Below are positions 1-7,072 of a DNA stretch of 15,387 nucleotides, piece by piece; within the stretch, counting starts at the first letter, position 1; every line of letters starts with the position of its first letter. Below the pieces are notes generated by a model that had not been told where the DNA came from, made no database searches, and was given only the letters and a program-made list of their open reading frames with translations. Both the position numbers and the translations under genes were made by a program. The DNA comes from Bifidobacterium breve (GTDB taxonomy: Bacteria; Actinomycetota; Acidimicrobiia; IMCC26256; PALSA-555): contig CAMDCC010000035.1 in the NCBI GenBank assembly GCA_945889545.1, forward strand, positions 1 to 15,387. Reading direction: 5' to 3'.

Positions 1-1322
1 TGCGTGTGACCGTTGATGGCAAGGGGGTGGTGGGCCATGCGGGGGCTCGCCTGCTCGGCGATGTTGCCGATGCGTTCGGGTTGACCGATGCGCTCTCGGT
101 CGCGATGGCGCCGACGAAGCAGCGCCGCCGGGGTCACGACCGGGGTCAGGTGCTGGTCGATGTGGCGGTGATGCTCGCCGATGGCGGCGAGGCGATCTCG
201 GATCTGTGTGTGTTGCGCGATCAGCCGTCACTGTTCGGGGCGGTGGCGTCGACGCCGACGGCGTGGCGGGCACTCGAAGCCGTCGATGACGACGCGTTGG
301 CCCGGGTCGCGTCGGCGCGGGCCGAGGCCCGCGCGGCCGCGTGGGCGGCGGGAGCCGATCCCGGGTTCTATGTGTTGGACTTCGACGCCACGTTGTTGCA
401 CTCACATTCGGAGAAGCAAGGCGCGGCCCCGACCTACAAGCGTGGCTTCGGGTTCCATCCGCTGCTGTGTTACCTGGACGCGACCGGTGAGGCGCTGGCC
501 GGGATGCTGCGACCGGGTAACGCGGGGGCCAACACCACCGCCGATCACATCGAGGTGCTCGACGCTGCGTTGGCCCAGCTGCCCGTCGCCACCACGGTCA
601 AGGATCCCGGCGGTGGCGTCGAGATCGTGGCTCGAGCCGACTCGGCTGGGCTCACCCACGGCTTCCTGAACGCGTGTCGGGCCCGGGGGGTGCGCTTCGC
701 GGTCGGTCACGACCTCACCAAGAAAATCGCGAATGTGCTGGTCAGCGTGCCCAAGGGGCGGTGGCAGCCGGCGGTCACCGCGGACGGGACCGACGAGCGG
801 CCCGGCGCCGAGGTGACCGAGATCACCGATCTGGTCGACCTGTCGGGCTGGCCCGCAGGCACCCGGGCCATCGCCCGCCGCGAAGACCCCCACCCTGGCG
901 CGCAGCTCACCTTCACCGACGTCGACGGGCACCGCTTCCAGGTGTTCGTCACCGACCTCGACGACCCCGACATCGCCTACCTCGAAGCGCTGCACCGGGG
1001 TCGGGGCCGGGCCGAGTGCCGCATCCGGGATGCCAAAGACACCGGGCTCCGCAACTTGCCTTCGGAGAGCTTCGCGATCAACGCCGCCTGGCTCACCCTC
1101 GTGCTCACCGCCCAAGACCTGCTGGCCTGGACCCGGCTGCTCTGCCTCACCGGCGACCTCGCCCGCGCCGAACCCAAACGGCTGCGCTACTGCCTCTTGC
1201 ACACCGCCGGGCTCATCACCCGTGGGCAACGCCGCGTCACCCTCCACCTCGCCGCCAACTGGCCTTGGGCCAGCGAACTCGCCGCCGCGTTCAGCCGCGT
1301 GCGCCACCTCGCGCCGACCTGA
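1..1322 (+). CDS. IS1380-family transposase (5' partial)
   Basis: This is a DDE transposase that cuts and moves its own insertion sequence. At least 438 residues are visible, counted from a GTG at position 6. The frame stays open to the window edge, and family members usually have a short extra N-terminus before the VDGKGVVGHAGARLL segment, so the true start is probably upstream. Family hallmarks are DFDAT followed by HSHSEKQGAAPTYKRGFGFHP (residues about 125-151), LRPGNAGANTTADHIEVLD, RADSAG, and RGRGRAECRIRDAK. The likely catalytic triad is D125 or D127, D212 and E337. The gene looks intact to its TGA stop, with no frameshift, so the copy may be functional if its missing left part is whole. 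Codon use is as GC-rich as the host genes. Confidence 0.93.
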   Translation, partial: RVTVDGKGVVGHAGARLLGDVADAFGLTDALSVAMAPTKQRRRGHDRGQVLVDVAVMLADGGEAISDLCVLRDQPSLFGAVASTPTAWRALEAVDDDALARVASARAEARAAAWAAGADPGFYVLDFDATLLHSHSEKQGAAPTYKRGFGFHPLLCYLDATGEALAGMLRPGNAGANTTADHIEVLDAALAQLPVATTVKDPGGGVEIVARADSAGLTHGFLNACRARGVRFAVGHDLTKKIANVLVSVPKGRWQPAVTADGTDERPGAEVTEITDLVDLSGWPAGTRAIARREDPHPGAQLTFTDVDGHRFQVFVTDLDDPDIAYLEALHRGRGRAECRIRDAKDTGLRNLPSESFAINAAWLTLVLTAQDLLAWTRLLCLTGDLARAEPKRLRYCLLHTAGLITRGQRRVTLHLAANWPWASELAAAFSRVRHLAPT

Positions 1323-1347
1323 CCTCGTTCACCCCGCCAACCCCCGC

Positions 1348-1382
1348 GTTCGCGGCCGCGCGAGTTCAACGCGCCCGCGAAC
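1348..1382 (+). terminator. Hairpin downstream of transposase
   Basis: GTTCGCGG (1348-1355) pairs perfectly with CCGCGAAC (1375-1382). Inside it GCGCG (1358-1362) pairs with CGCGC (1370-1374) around a 7-nt AGTTCAA loop. This gives 13 base pairs with a 2-nt bulge, 25 bp after the transposase stop. No T-run follows, so it is either a GC-type terminator or a structural element of the IS end. Confidence 0.45.
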
Positions 1383-1526
1383 CCCGATCAGAACCCCGAC
1401 CACCACGAGAACGACACGCGCTCCGCATCCCCGCCCCCAGCCACCCAGCTGCCGGCTCGCAGCGAGCCCCAAACCGCAGACCAAACCACGTTCACGCTGC
1501 TTACTGAAAGGTTCGGGCTAACGCAG

Positions 1527-1599
1527 TGGGGCCGGGTGGGATCGAACCACCGACCGAGGGATTATGAGTCCCCTGCTCTGACCACTGAGCTACGGCCCC
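1527..1599 (-). tRNA. tRNA with CAT anticodon, probably elongator tRNA-Met
   Basis: A complete 73-nt cloverleaf is read on the minus strand from 1599 to 1527. The acceptor stem is GGGGCCG/CGGCCCC (7 perfect pairs). The D arm is GCTC/GAGC, the anticodon stem GGGGA/TCCCT with loop CTCATAA, the variable loop CGGTC, and the T arm GGTGG-TTCGATC-CCACC. The discriminator is A. The anticodon CAT lies at 1564-1566. The CCA end is not encoded, since CTG follows. The acceptor begins with G-C rather than the mismatched first pair of initiator tRNA, so it is not the initiator. Elongator Met is the first choice; tRNA-Ile2 with a lysidine-modified CAT anticodon cannot be excluded from sequence alone. Confidence 0.93.
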
Positions 1600-1611
1600 T
1601 GGCGCGCAGCC

Positions 1612-1617
1612 AGGCTA
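1612..1617 (-). promoter_or_regulatory. Putative -10 box of the tRNA gene
   Basis: Read on the minus strand this is TAGCCT, fitting the TANNNT -10 consensus. Its last base is 13 nt before the first tRNA nucleotide, which would start transcription about 6 nt upstream of the mature 5' end. No convincing -35 box is visible. Confidence 0.4.
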
Positions 1618-1734
1618 CGCGGCGTTTCGTTGCCGGGGGAACCGACCAATGAGTCGAGAAGTCGTGACGCACCCGCTCGCCACGTGTCCGGCGATTGTTG
1701 TGGGCAAAGCCCGCGATCCCGACGGCGGGGTCGG

Positions 1735-1741
1735 TAACACT
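1735..1741 (+). promoter_or_regulatory. Putative -10 region of the Fic gene
   Basis: TAACACT ends 6 nt before the ATG at 1748, the spacing expected for a leaderless mRNA. The GGAGAG that follows could instead act as a ribosome binding site for the ATG at 1757, nine bases further on. The two readings differ by three codons. Confidence 0.4.
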
Positions 1742-1747
1742 GGAGAG

Positions 1748-2191
1748 ATGAGACTCATGGCGCCGACGGTGATCGAGGACATCACGTCGCGATGCGTGGC
1801 CGAGTGCGTCCGCCAAGGCGTCGGCGTTGACGCCGTCGGGCGATTGCTCGTCGCCTACAACTACGCGCTCGACCGGGCAGCCCAACTCCCGACCGAACAC
1901 GATGTGCTCGAGATTGCGAAGTTGGTCGACCCCTGGACGCAGGGGACCTACCGCTCGACTCCAGTCACCTTCGACGACGGCGGATCTGGTACGGATTGGC
2001 GGGAAGTGCCCGATGCGATGCATCGCCTCTTCGGCGCGCTCGACTTTGGCGCGGAGCCGGCGGGCGTCGTTCGCTCGTTCCTTCGCATCCACTCGTTCAC
2101 TGACGGGAATGGACGCTTGGCGTTCGTGCTCTACAACTGGTCGAACCAAACGCTCCTTTCGCCAGCTCCACTCCCTGCCTTCCGCTGGTAG
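1748..2191 (+). CDS. Small Fic-domain protein
   Basis: The product is a 147-residue single-domain protein with the Fic fold. Fic enzymes usually transfer AMP or another nucleotide moiety to a target protein. The active-site loop HSFTDGNGR (residues 115-123) matches the HxFx(D/E)GN(G)R motif, with catalytic His115. The preceding FLRI helix and the flap region GTYRSTPVTF...WREVPDAMHRLF (about 66-95) also fit. The usual final arginine of the motif (RxxR) is Phe126 here. No inhibitory (S/T)xxxE(G/N) helix is visible and no small antitoxin gene is adjacent, so it does not look like a standard FicTA pair. The start is either ATG 1748 (leaderless spacing from TAACACT) or ATG 1757 (GGAGAG nine bases upstream). 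The frame is open back to 1649, but that extension looks non-protein-like. Target and exact chemistry are unknown. Confidence 0.75.
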   Translation: MRLMAPTVIEDITSRCVAECVRQGVGVDAVGRLLVAYNYALDRAAQLPTEHDVLEIAKLVDPWTQGTYRSTPVTFDDGGSGTDWREVPDAMHRLFGALDFGAEPAGVVRSFLRIHSFTDGNGRLAFVLYNWSNQTLLSPAPLPAFRW

Positions 2192-2236
2192 GGATCGGCG
2201 CGCCGGGTCATGCCTCTCGCGCCGGGGCGGACTCGA

Positions 2237-2242
2237 TACCCT
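2237..2242 (+). promoter_or_regulatory. Putative -10 box, leaderless promoter of the acyltransferase
   Basis: TACCCT lies 5 nt before the GTG start at 2248, and no ribosome binding site lies between. The same hexamer at nearly the same distance precedes dgt. No clear -35 box is visible. Confidence 0.45.
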
Positions 2243-2247
2243 GTGCC

Positions 2248-3390
2248 GTGATCCTCTCCCGACGCAGTTTTCCTCGACCACAACGCACCGTGGCCACGTC
2301 CGGAGTGCTCGAGCGTGGTGGCAACTGCTTCGGCTTTCTGCGGTTCGTGCTCGCCGGGCTCGTGATCTTCAGCCATTCGTTCAGCATCGGCGGCTTCAGC
2401 GGTGAGCCGCTTGATGGCACGAACGCGCGAACCCTGGGCTTCGTTGCCGTGTTCGGCTTCTTCGCATTGTCGGGCGCACTCGTTGGTCGCAGCGCCGAGG
2501 ACGCTACGACGGGGCGGTTCCTGTGGCACCGAGTTCGGCGCATCTTTCCTGCCTATTGGGTCTGCCTCCTGGTGACGGCCGTGGCGATCGCGCCCTTGAT
2601 TGCCATCATCCGCGGCCTCCCGCTCGGGTCGGTGTCGCCGTCGGGAACTCCGGGCCCGTACACGTATTTCACCGGCAACTTCCTGCTGGAGATTCGTCAA
2701 TACGGCATCGGCAACGTGCTCAAGGGGCTCCCGTATCCCGAAGCATTGAACGGCAGCATCTGGACCCTCACCTTCGAGTTCACCTGCTACCTCGTCGTCT
2801 TCGTCATCGTGCGCGTGTGGATCTCGGCCGGTCGCCGCAACGCCGTGCTCCTGCTCGTACTCGCAACCTCGCTCGTGCTGACCGTCTTCGCGTGGCGAGG
2901 CCAGATCGCCCCGGCGATCGTTCTGCCGCTCCTCGGCACACTCGACGGCCCGCTCCTCTACGCCCTGTGGTCAACCTTCCTCGTGAGCGCCTGCATGGCA
3001 TTGTGGCGAGACTGGGTCCCGTTCACCCCACGCATCGTCACCGTGTGCGGAATCGGATTCGTGATCTCGATTCCCCTCGACCTGTTCCTTCCGTACGGGG
3101 TCTTGCTCCTGCCCTACGTCATCCTCGGCCTGGGGTGCTACCTCCCCTCATTCCTGCGGCCGGTCGGCACCAAGAACGACCTCTCGTACGGGCTCTATCT
3201 GTACGGCTTCCCAGCCGGACAGATCTTGATTTCGTTCAGCCTCACGCTCTGGGGCGCGATCACCCTCACGCTCGCGACGATCATCCTGGCGACGACGTTC
3301 GCCGCGGTGTCGTGGTTCCTCGTCGAGCGCTGGTTCCTACGCGGCCCGGGAGCGCGGGACCCGCGCCCGAGTCTTGCATCCGCGAAGTAG
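2248..3390 (+). CDS. Acyltransferase-3 family integral membrane protein
   Basis: This 380-residue polytopic membrane protein belongs to the acyltransferase-3 (OafA/NodX-like) family, which transfers acyl groups onto surface sugars or other acceptors at the cytoplasmic membrane. The N-terminal signature is LRFVLAGLVIFSHSFSIGGF (residues 31-50) with the conserved His43. It is followed by FFALSGALVGRSAED, the basic HRVRRIFPAYWVCLL loop and TM entry (about 94-108), and a C-terminal SYGLYLYGFPAGQ segment. By eye there are about ten hydrophobic segments, with no attached SGNH domain. The start is GTG 2248, preceded by a -10-like TACCCT at leaderless spacing. It ends 14 bp from the convergent rpoD stop. 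A 7-bp perfect palindrome (3352-3366) in the last codons could help end transcription. Substrate is unknown; no polysaccharide genes are nearby to indicate one. Confidence 0.85.
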   Translation: MILSRRSFPRPQRTVATSGVLERGGNCFGFLRFVLAGLVIFSHSFSIGGFSGEPLDGTNARTLGFVAVFGFFALSGALVGRSAEDATTGRFLWHRVRRIFPAYWVCLLVTAVAIAPLIAIIRGLPLGSVSPSGTPGPYTYFTGNFLLEIRQYGIGNVLKGLPYPEALNGSIWTLTFEFTCYLVVFVIVRVWISAGRRNAVLLLVLATSLVLTVFAWRGQIAPAIVLPLLGTLDGPLLYALWSTFLVSACMALWRDWVPFTPRIVTVCGIGFVISIPLDLFLPYGVLLLPYVILGLGCYLPSFLRPVGTKNDLSYGLYLYGFPAGQILISFSLTLWGAITLTLATIILATTFAAVSWFLVERWFLRGPGARDPRPSLASAK

Positions 3391-3404
3391 CGGGCTGCGC
3401 CGAA

Positions 3405-4745
3405 CTACGTCTCTTCGAGGAAGTCACGCAGTCGTTGCGACCGTGTGGGGTGCTTGAGCTTGGAGATCGTCTTCGATTCGATCTGACGGATGCGCTCGCG
3501 GGTGACGCCGAACTCCTTGCCCACCTCTTCGAGCGTGCGCACCTGACCGTCGTCGAGCCCAAAGCGCAACCGCATCACCTGCTGCTCGCGCGGGTTGAGC
3601 TCGTTGAGCGCCATCTCGATCTCTTCCTTGAGACGCTCGCGCTCAGCGGCAGAATCCGGGGCCTCCGCCGCATCGTCCTTGACAAAATCACCGAGCGAAC
3701 TGTCGTCTTCTTCGCCGACGGGTGTCTCGAGTGAAAGCGGTTCCTGCGAGATGCGTTGGATCTCGCGCACCTTGTCGGGCGTGAGGTCGACCTTGCGAGC
3801 GACCTCCTCAACGGTTGGCTCCCGCCCCATCTCTTGAAGCATCTGGCGTTGCACTCGCAACACCTTGTTCATCGTCTCGACCATGTGCACAGGGATGCGG
3901 ATTGTGCGGGCCTGGTCGGCGATCGACCTCGTGATGGCCTGACGGATCCACCACGTGGCGTAGGTGGAGAATTTGAATCCCTTGCTGTGGTCGAACTTTT
4001 CGACTGCCCTCATCAGGCCAACATTGCCTTCCTGGATGAGATCGAGCAGCACCATTCCACGGCCCACGTAACGTTTCGCGATCGACACGACGAGCCGGAG
4101 ATTTGCTTGCGTCAACTTTCGCTTCGCGAGTTCACCATCAAGGATGTCGTGTACCTCAAGAATTTGATCTTTGGGGAGCTCGTGTTCCAGCGACGCCAAC
4201 TCATCCAAGCAGGCCACGGCTCGCTCGAGGTTCGATTCAGACTCAGAGTGCGCATCGGACCGACGGTGTTCTTCCGCCGGGTCCGGAAGTCGCTCGAGCT
4301 CGTGTTCCGTGAATGTCTTGACCTCTTTGAGGATGGCAGCCGATTGCTCGGCCAGCACGTTGACTGAAAGGAGGTCTATGAGCTTTTGGGCAATCACAAG
4401 ATTCGCCCGTGTCGGGAGTCGCATCGAGAACGCAGCGCCGCCTTCGTCCTCAGCTGCGAGCGCTACCGGCACCTCAGCCGACGGAATCTGGTCTTGATTG
4501 ACCCACGCGGCTGCAGCCCCCGCCTCGATCCGCCGCGCTAAAGACTTTTCCTCGTCGGCGCTGAGTAGCGGAACTTCACCGATCGCCCGCAGATACATCC
4601 GCACTGGGTCGAAACTCGGGCCGTCCTGACGGATGCGCCCTGACGTGAGGGCCCGATCCAGTCTCTCCGCGGCGCTGAGGCCTCGCTTCTTTCGAGGTAC
4701 GTCAGATTTCGGCGGAGTGTCGCTCGCGACGTCGGGGTCGGTCAC
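3405..4745 (-). CDS. rpoD: Primary RNA polymerase sigma factor (RpoD/SigA)
   Basis: This is the housekeeping sigma factor that directs core RNA polymerase to -10/-35 promoters; it has 446 residues. Region 1.2 is DPVRMYLRAIGEVPLLSADEE (46-66 onward). Region 2 starts near 208 (LTQANLRLVVSIAKRY, LLDLIQEGNVGLMRAVEKFD, FSTYATWWIRQAITR, IPVHMVE). Region 3 follows (PTVEEVARKVDLTPDKV), then region 4 (LNPREQQVMRLRFGL...VTRERIRQIESKTISKLKHP). Regions 2-4 are strongly conserved, and the full region 3 and region 4 match group 1 factors. Two oddities are the short, about 45-residue N-terminus and a linker of roughly 130 residues (77-207) between regions 1.2 and 2.1, where other actinobacterial factors have about 40. 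The chosen start is GTG 4745, which overlaps the dnaG stop as GTGA, with GGAG eight bases upstream inside dnaG. An ATG at 4814 in frame would overlap dnaG by 73 nt and adds an unlikely Cys/Arg-rich stretch. Confidence 0.95.
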   Translation of the reverse strand: MTDPDVASDTPPKSDVPRKKRGLSAAERLDRALTSGRIRQDGPSFDPVRMYLRAIGEVPLLSADEEKSLARRIEAGAAAAWVNQDQIPSAEVPVALAAEDEGGAAFSMRLPTRANLVIAQKLIDLLSVNVLAEQSAAILKEVKTFTEHELERLPDPAEEHRRSDAHSESESNLERAVACLDELASLEHELPKDQILEVHDILDGELAKRKLTQANLRLVVSIAKRYVGRGMVLLDLIQEGNVGLMRAVEKFDHSKGFKFSTYATWWIRQAITRSIADQARTIRIPVHMVETMNKVLRVQRQMLQEMGREPTVEEVARKVDLTPDKVREIQRISQEPLSLETPVGEEDDSSLGDFVKDDAAEAPDSAAERERLKEEIEMALNELNPREQQVMRLRFGLDDGQVRTLEEVGKEFGVTRERIRQIESKTISKLKHPTRSQRLRDFLEET

Positions 4746-6595
4746 TCGGCCTGCTCCACCACTGGCATCTCTGGCACTTCGGGCGCGACTGCATGCGCCG
4801 CATCGACAACCCACCCTACCAACCGTTTTGCGACCACTTGCGCGTTGACCCAGTCGCCAACTTCACGAGCATGAGCGAGCGCGTCGAGATCCATCTTGAT
4901 CTCACTCGCTCGGTCGTCGTCGTCGCGCAGGAGCCGTGCTCGGAGCGCCTCCGCGACCGGGAACACCGTGTTCACCATGAGTCGCGCCCGCAACGTGTCG
5001 CGCTCGTCATCGGTCGTCGGCTCCTCGACCGCGAGCCGCTCGAGCAGCTCGCGCGTCGCGCCGTGTGCTGCCGCGAGTGCCTCGTGGAAGTCGTGCGTCG
5101 ATACCAACAGCTCGTACGCGTCGCGCGCCACCGGATCGAGCAGCAACGGCTCGTCGATCCAGTCGGCCACAACCTCGGGTTCGTGGATCACCCAACGCAG
5201 GAGGTCGATCTCCCGCCGATCGACGACAACGGTAGGTCGTGGCGGTGGTGCGGCGGAGTCGTCGGGCGGTGGCGGTGCGTTGCGCGACGGCTGGTTCTCG
5301 CGCGGACGTTCCTTCGGTCGTGCAACTTCGGCCCGGAGGATGTCGGCATCGATCTCGAGTCGTCCCGCGAGATCCATCACGTACTGGTCGCGCACGAGCT
5401 CGCTCGGGTGTTCCGCCACGATCGCCGCGGCCACTTCGGCGGCGCGCCCGCGCCCTTCGAGCGTGGAGAGGTCGGCGCTCCCGAGCGCCCGATCGAGCCG
5501 GAACCGCAGGAACGGCCGCGCGTGCTCGAGCGACGCCAGCAGCTTGGGCTGGTCGCTCGTCCAGAGGTCGCCAGGGTCCTGGCCGGCCGGGAGATCAGCC
5601 ACCCGCACCGAGAGGTCGTAGGTGTGCTCCCAGCGGTACCACTGCGCCGCAGCGCCCTGACCGGCCGAGTCGGAGTCGTAGGCCAGGGTGATGTTGCGCG
5701 TGAGGTTCTTCAGGAGCTTCACGTGCTCGTCGGCCAGCGCGGTCCCACACGTGGCGATGGCATTCGGCGCGCCAGCCAGCGCGTAGGCCATCACGTCCGT
5801 GTATCCCTCGCAGATCACCACGTCAGCCCGGGCGACGATCGCCTCCTTCGCCCAGTGCAGGCCGTAGAGCAGCTTCGATTTCTGGTAGATCGGCGTCTCG
5901 GGTGAGTTCTTGTACTTCGGGCCTTCGTCGGTGAGCGCGCGACCGCCAAACCCAGCCGGCTCCCCGCGTGCGTCGTGGATCGGAAACATCAGGCGACCAC
6001 GGAACTGGTCTTGCAGGCGGTTGGCCTTGTTCACGAACGCGAGCCCCGCACCAACGATGTCGTCGCGTGAGAACTTCTTCTCTTGCTGGAGCCAACGACT
6101 CAGCGTGTCCCACCCGTCGGGCGACCACCCAAGCTGAAACTGACGCGCTGCGTCGCCATCGAAGCCGCGACTGCGCAGGTACCGACGCGCGGCACCGCCT
6201 TCCGGCGCATCGAGCAGCAGCCGGTGGTAGTACTCGATCGCCACACCGACCGCCTCGGCGAGTCGACCCTTGCGCGACCGATCCTTCTGCTGGTTGCGAT
6301 CGTCGTACCGCAGCGTGACACCCGCGCGCTGTGCGAGCCGTTCGACCGCTTCGACGAAGTCGAGGTGTTCGGTGTCGCGCACCCACGTGATCGCGTCGCC
6401 CGACTTCTGACAGCCGAAACAATGAAACAGATTCATTACGGGGTTGACGCCGAACGATGGCGACTTCTCTTGATGGAAGGGGCACAGGCCGACGTAGCGC
6501 TGGCCGACGCGTTTGAGCGTGACCTGCTCGCCGATCAGCGAGACGAGATCGGTCGCGTCACGGACGCGGGCAATGTCCTCGTCGACGATCCCCAT
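4742..6595 (-). CDS. dnaG: DNA primase DnaG
   Basis: DnaG synthesises the RNA primers for lagging-strand and initial leading-strand DNA synthesis, acting with the replicative helicase. The 617-residue length is normal. The N-terminal zinc-binding domain shows CPFHQEKSPSF and FHCFGC (C38, H41, C59, C62). The catalytic core includes GRLMFPIHDARGEPAGFGGR (200-219). The TOPRIM motif is ICEGYTDVMA with Glu263, followed by AYDSDSAGQ with Asp307 and Asp309. A Pro-rich hinge near 440-455 (APPPPDDSAAPPPRPT) leads to a helical C-terminal helicase-interaction domain. The ATG at 6595 has no strong ribosome binding site but sits 8 nt after a TAGTCT -10-like box. The gene lies 28 bp after the PPOX gene, and its TGA overlaps the rpoD GTG. 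Readthrough from dgt and a local promoter are both plausible. Confidence 0.97.
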   Translation of the reverse strand: MGIVDEDIARVRDATDLVSLIGEQVTLKRVGQRYVGLCPFHQEKSPSFGVNPVMNLFHCFGCQKSGDAITWVRDTEHLDFVEAVERLAQRAGVTLRYDDRNQQKDRSRKGRLAEAVGVAIEYYHRLLLDAPEGGAARRYLRSRGFDGDAARQFQLGWSPDGWDTLSRWLQQEKKFSRDDIVGAGLAFVNKANRLQDQFRGRLMFPIHDARGEPAGFGGRALTDEGPKYKNSPETPIYQKSKLLYGLHWAKEAIVARADVVICEGYTDVMAYALAGAPNAIATCGTALADEHVKLLKNLTRNITLAYDSDSAGQGAAAQWYRWEHTYDLSVRVADLPAGQDPGDLWTSDQPKLLASLEHARPFLRFRLDRALGSADLSTLEGRGRAAEVAAAIVAEHPSELVRDQYVMDLAGRLEIDADILRAEVARPKERPRENQPSRNAPPPPDDSAAPPPRPTVVVDRREIDLLRWVIHEPEVVADWIDEPLLLDPVARDAYELLVSTHDFHEALAAAHGATRELLERLAVEEPTTDDERDTLRARLMVNTVFPVAEALRARLLRDDDDRASEIKMDLDALAHAREVGDWVNAQVVAKRLVGWVVDAAHAVAPEVPEMPVVEQAE

Positions 6596-6603
6596 CGCCA
6601 GCG

Positions 6604-6609
6604 AGACTA
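6604..6609 (-). promoter_or_regulatory. dnaG: Putative -10 box ahead of dnaG
   Basis: On the minus strand this is TAGTCT, 8 nt before the dnaG ATG. It would start transcription about 2 nt ahead of the start codon and give dnaG-rpoD their own near-leaderless transcript. There is no visible -35 box, and the short hexamer alone is weak evidence. Confidence 0.35.
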
Positions 6610-6623
6610 CGTGCCGGATCGAG

Positions 6624-7067
6624 TCAGTCGAGCCAGCGACCGTCGCGCATCAGGGTGCGGCCGTCGATCTCGTCGGCATCTCTCCAGGCCTGCACCCGCC
6701 GCGGGGTCAGGAGCAGGTAAACCCAGTCGCCGTCGTTCGCAGCCGGGTCCCATCCGCACCGCCCGACGAAGCCGGAGCTGATTCGCTCGGGGGCGTCGGG
6801 AACGGCGACGGTCTCGACGGCGGCGTCGATGACCACGACATCAAGCGTGTCCCCGAACGCGACCCGAGCCTGGCCCGACGCCTGAGCGTTCCGGGCGGTC
6901 GGCGAGGTGGCTGCGGTGGTCATGGTGAGGATCTCGCCGTCCCACCAGACGCTCAGTGGCACCAGATGGGGCACGCCTTGCCCGGCGGTGGCAACCCAGG
7001 CGTTTTCATCGCCCTCGAGCCGCGCGAGCGTGTCGGTCTTGCGCTCGGCGATCGTGCGCGGCGCCAT
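6624..7067 (-). CDS. PPOX-type split-barrel flavin/F420-binding family protein
   Basis: This 147-residue protein belongs to the pyridoxamine 5'-phosphate oxidase-like split beta-barrel superfamily, which binds FMN, F420 or haem depending on the subfamily. The pattern visible here is NAWVATAGQGVPHLVPLSVWWDG, then EILTMTTAATSPTARNAQAS and ARVAFGDTLDVVVIDAAVE, the usual run of barrel strands. A tail with WVYLLLTPRRVQAW follows. True PNPOx activity is not implied; the substrate and the cofactor are unknown. The ATG at 7067 lies 5 nt after the dgt stop, with GGAG ten bases upstream inside dgt, so it is probably coupled to dgt. It separates dgt from dnaG, which are usually closer neighbours in actinobacteria. 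Confidence 0.8.
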   Translation of the reverse strand: MAPRTIAERKTDTLARLEGDENAWVATAGQGVPHLVPLSVWWDGEILTMTTAATSPTARNAQASGQARVAFGDTLDVVVIDAAVETVAVPDAPERISSGFVGRCGWDPAANDGDWVYLLLTPRRVQAWRDADEIDGRTLMRDGRWLD

Positions 7068-7072
7068 CTCGC

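Larger units (their letters stand above)
1..1520 (+). mobile_element. IS1380-family insertion sequence, left end outside window
   Basis: The window opens inside an insertion sequence whose only gene is an IS1380-type transposase. After the transposase stop (1322) there is about 200 bp of C-rich, apparently untranslated DNA containing a strong hairpin (1348-1382). The right end is probably near 1500-1520, where the sequence changes to a less GC-rich stretch (around ACTGAAAGGTTCGGGCTAA) just before a tRNA gene. The exact end and any target duplication cannot be fixed because the left inverted repeat lies outside the window. The boundary is therefore an inference; the family assignment rests on the transposase. 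Confidence 0.7.

Noticed and set aside
402..1307. Long minus-strand open frame opposite the transposase
   Set aside because: It is the antisense shadow of a recognisable IS1380 transposase in GC-rich DNA; its translation is low-complexity Gly/Pro/Arg/Val with no family features.
1323..1526. A small gene in the region between transposase and tRNA
   Set aside because: Open frames here are continuations of transposase shadow frames, Pro/Arg/Thr-rich, without a start or ribosome binding site; best read as IS end DNA.
1649..1747. Upstream in-frame ATG extending the Fic protein by 33 residues
   Set aside because: The extension has no Fic-like sequence, and the -10-like TAACACT lies inside it, directly before the internal ATGs.
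3352..3366. GCGCGGG-A-CCCGCGC palindrome at the end of the acyltransferase gene as a terminator
   Set aside because: It lies inside coding sequence, has a 1-nt centre and no T-run; in DNA this GC-rich such palindromes are expected occasionally. Mentioned only as a possibility.
4368..4497. Perfect AAGGAGGT ribosome binding site followed by ATG (4378) on the plus strand inside rpoD, opening a 39-codon frame
   Set aside because: AGGAGGTC is the complement of the rpoD codons for Asp-Leu-Leu-Ser, so it can arise by chance. The peptide is Ser/Ala-rich and no promoter is evident. It would deserve attention only if conserved beyond codon constraint.
4793..5905. Plus-strand open frame of 370 codons opposite dnaG
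   Set aside because: Antisense shadow of dnaG; no recognisable domain and Arg/Val/His-rich composition.
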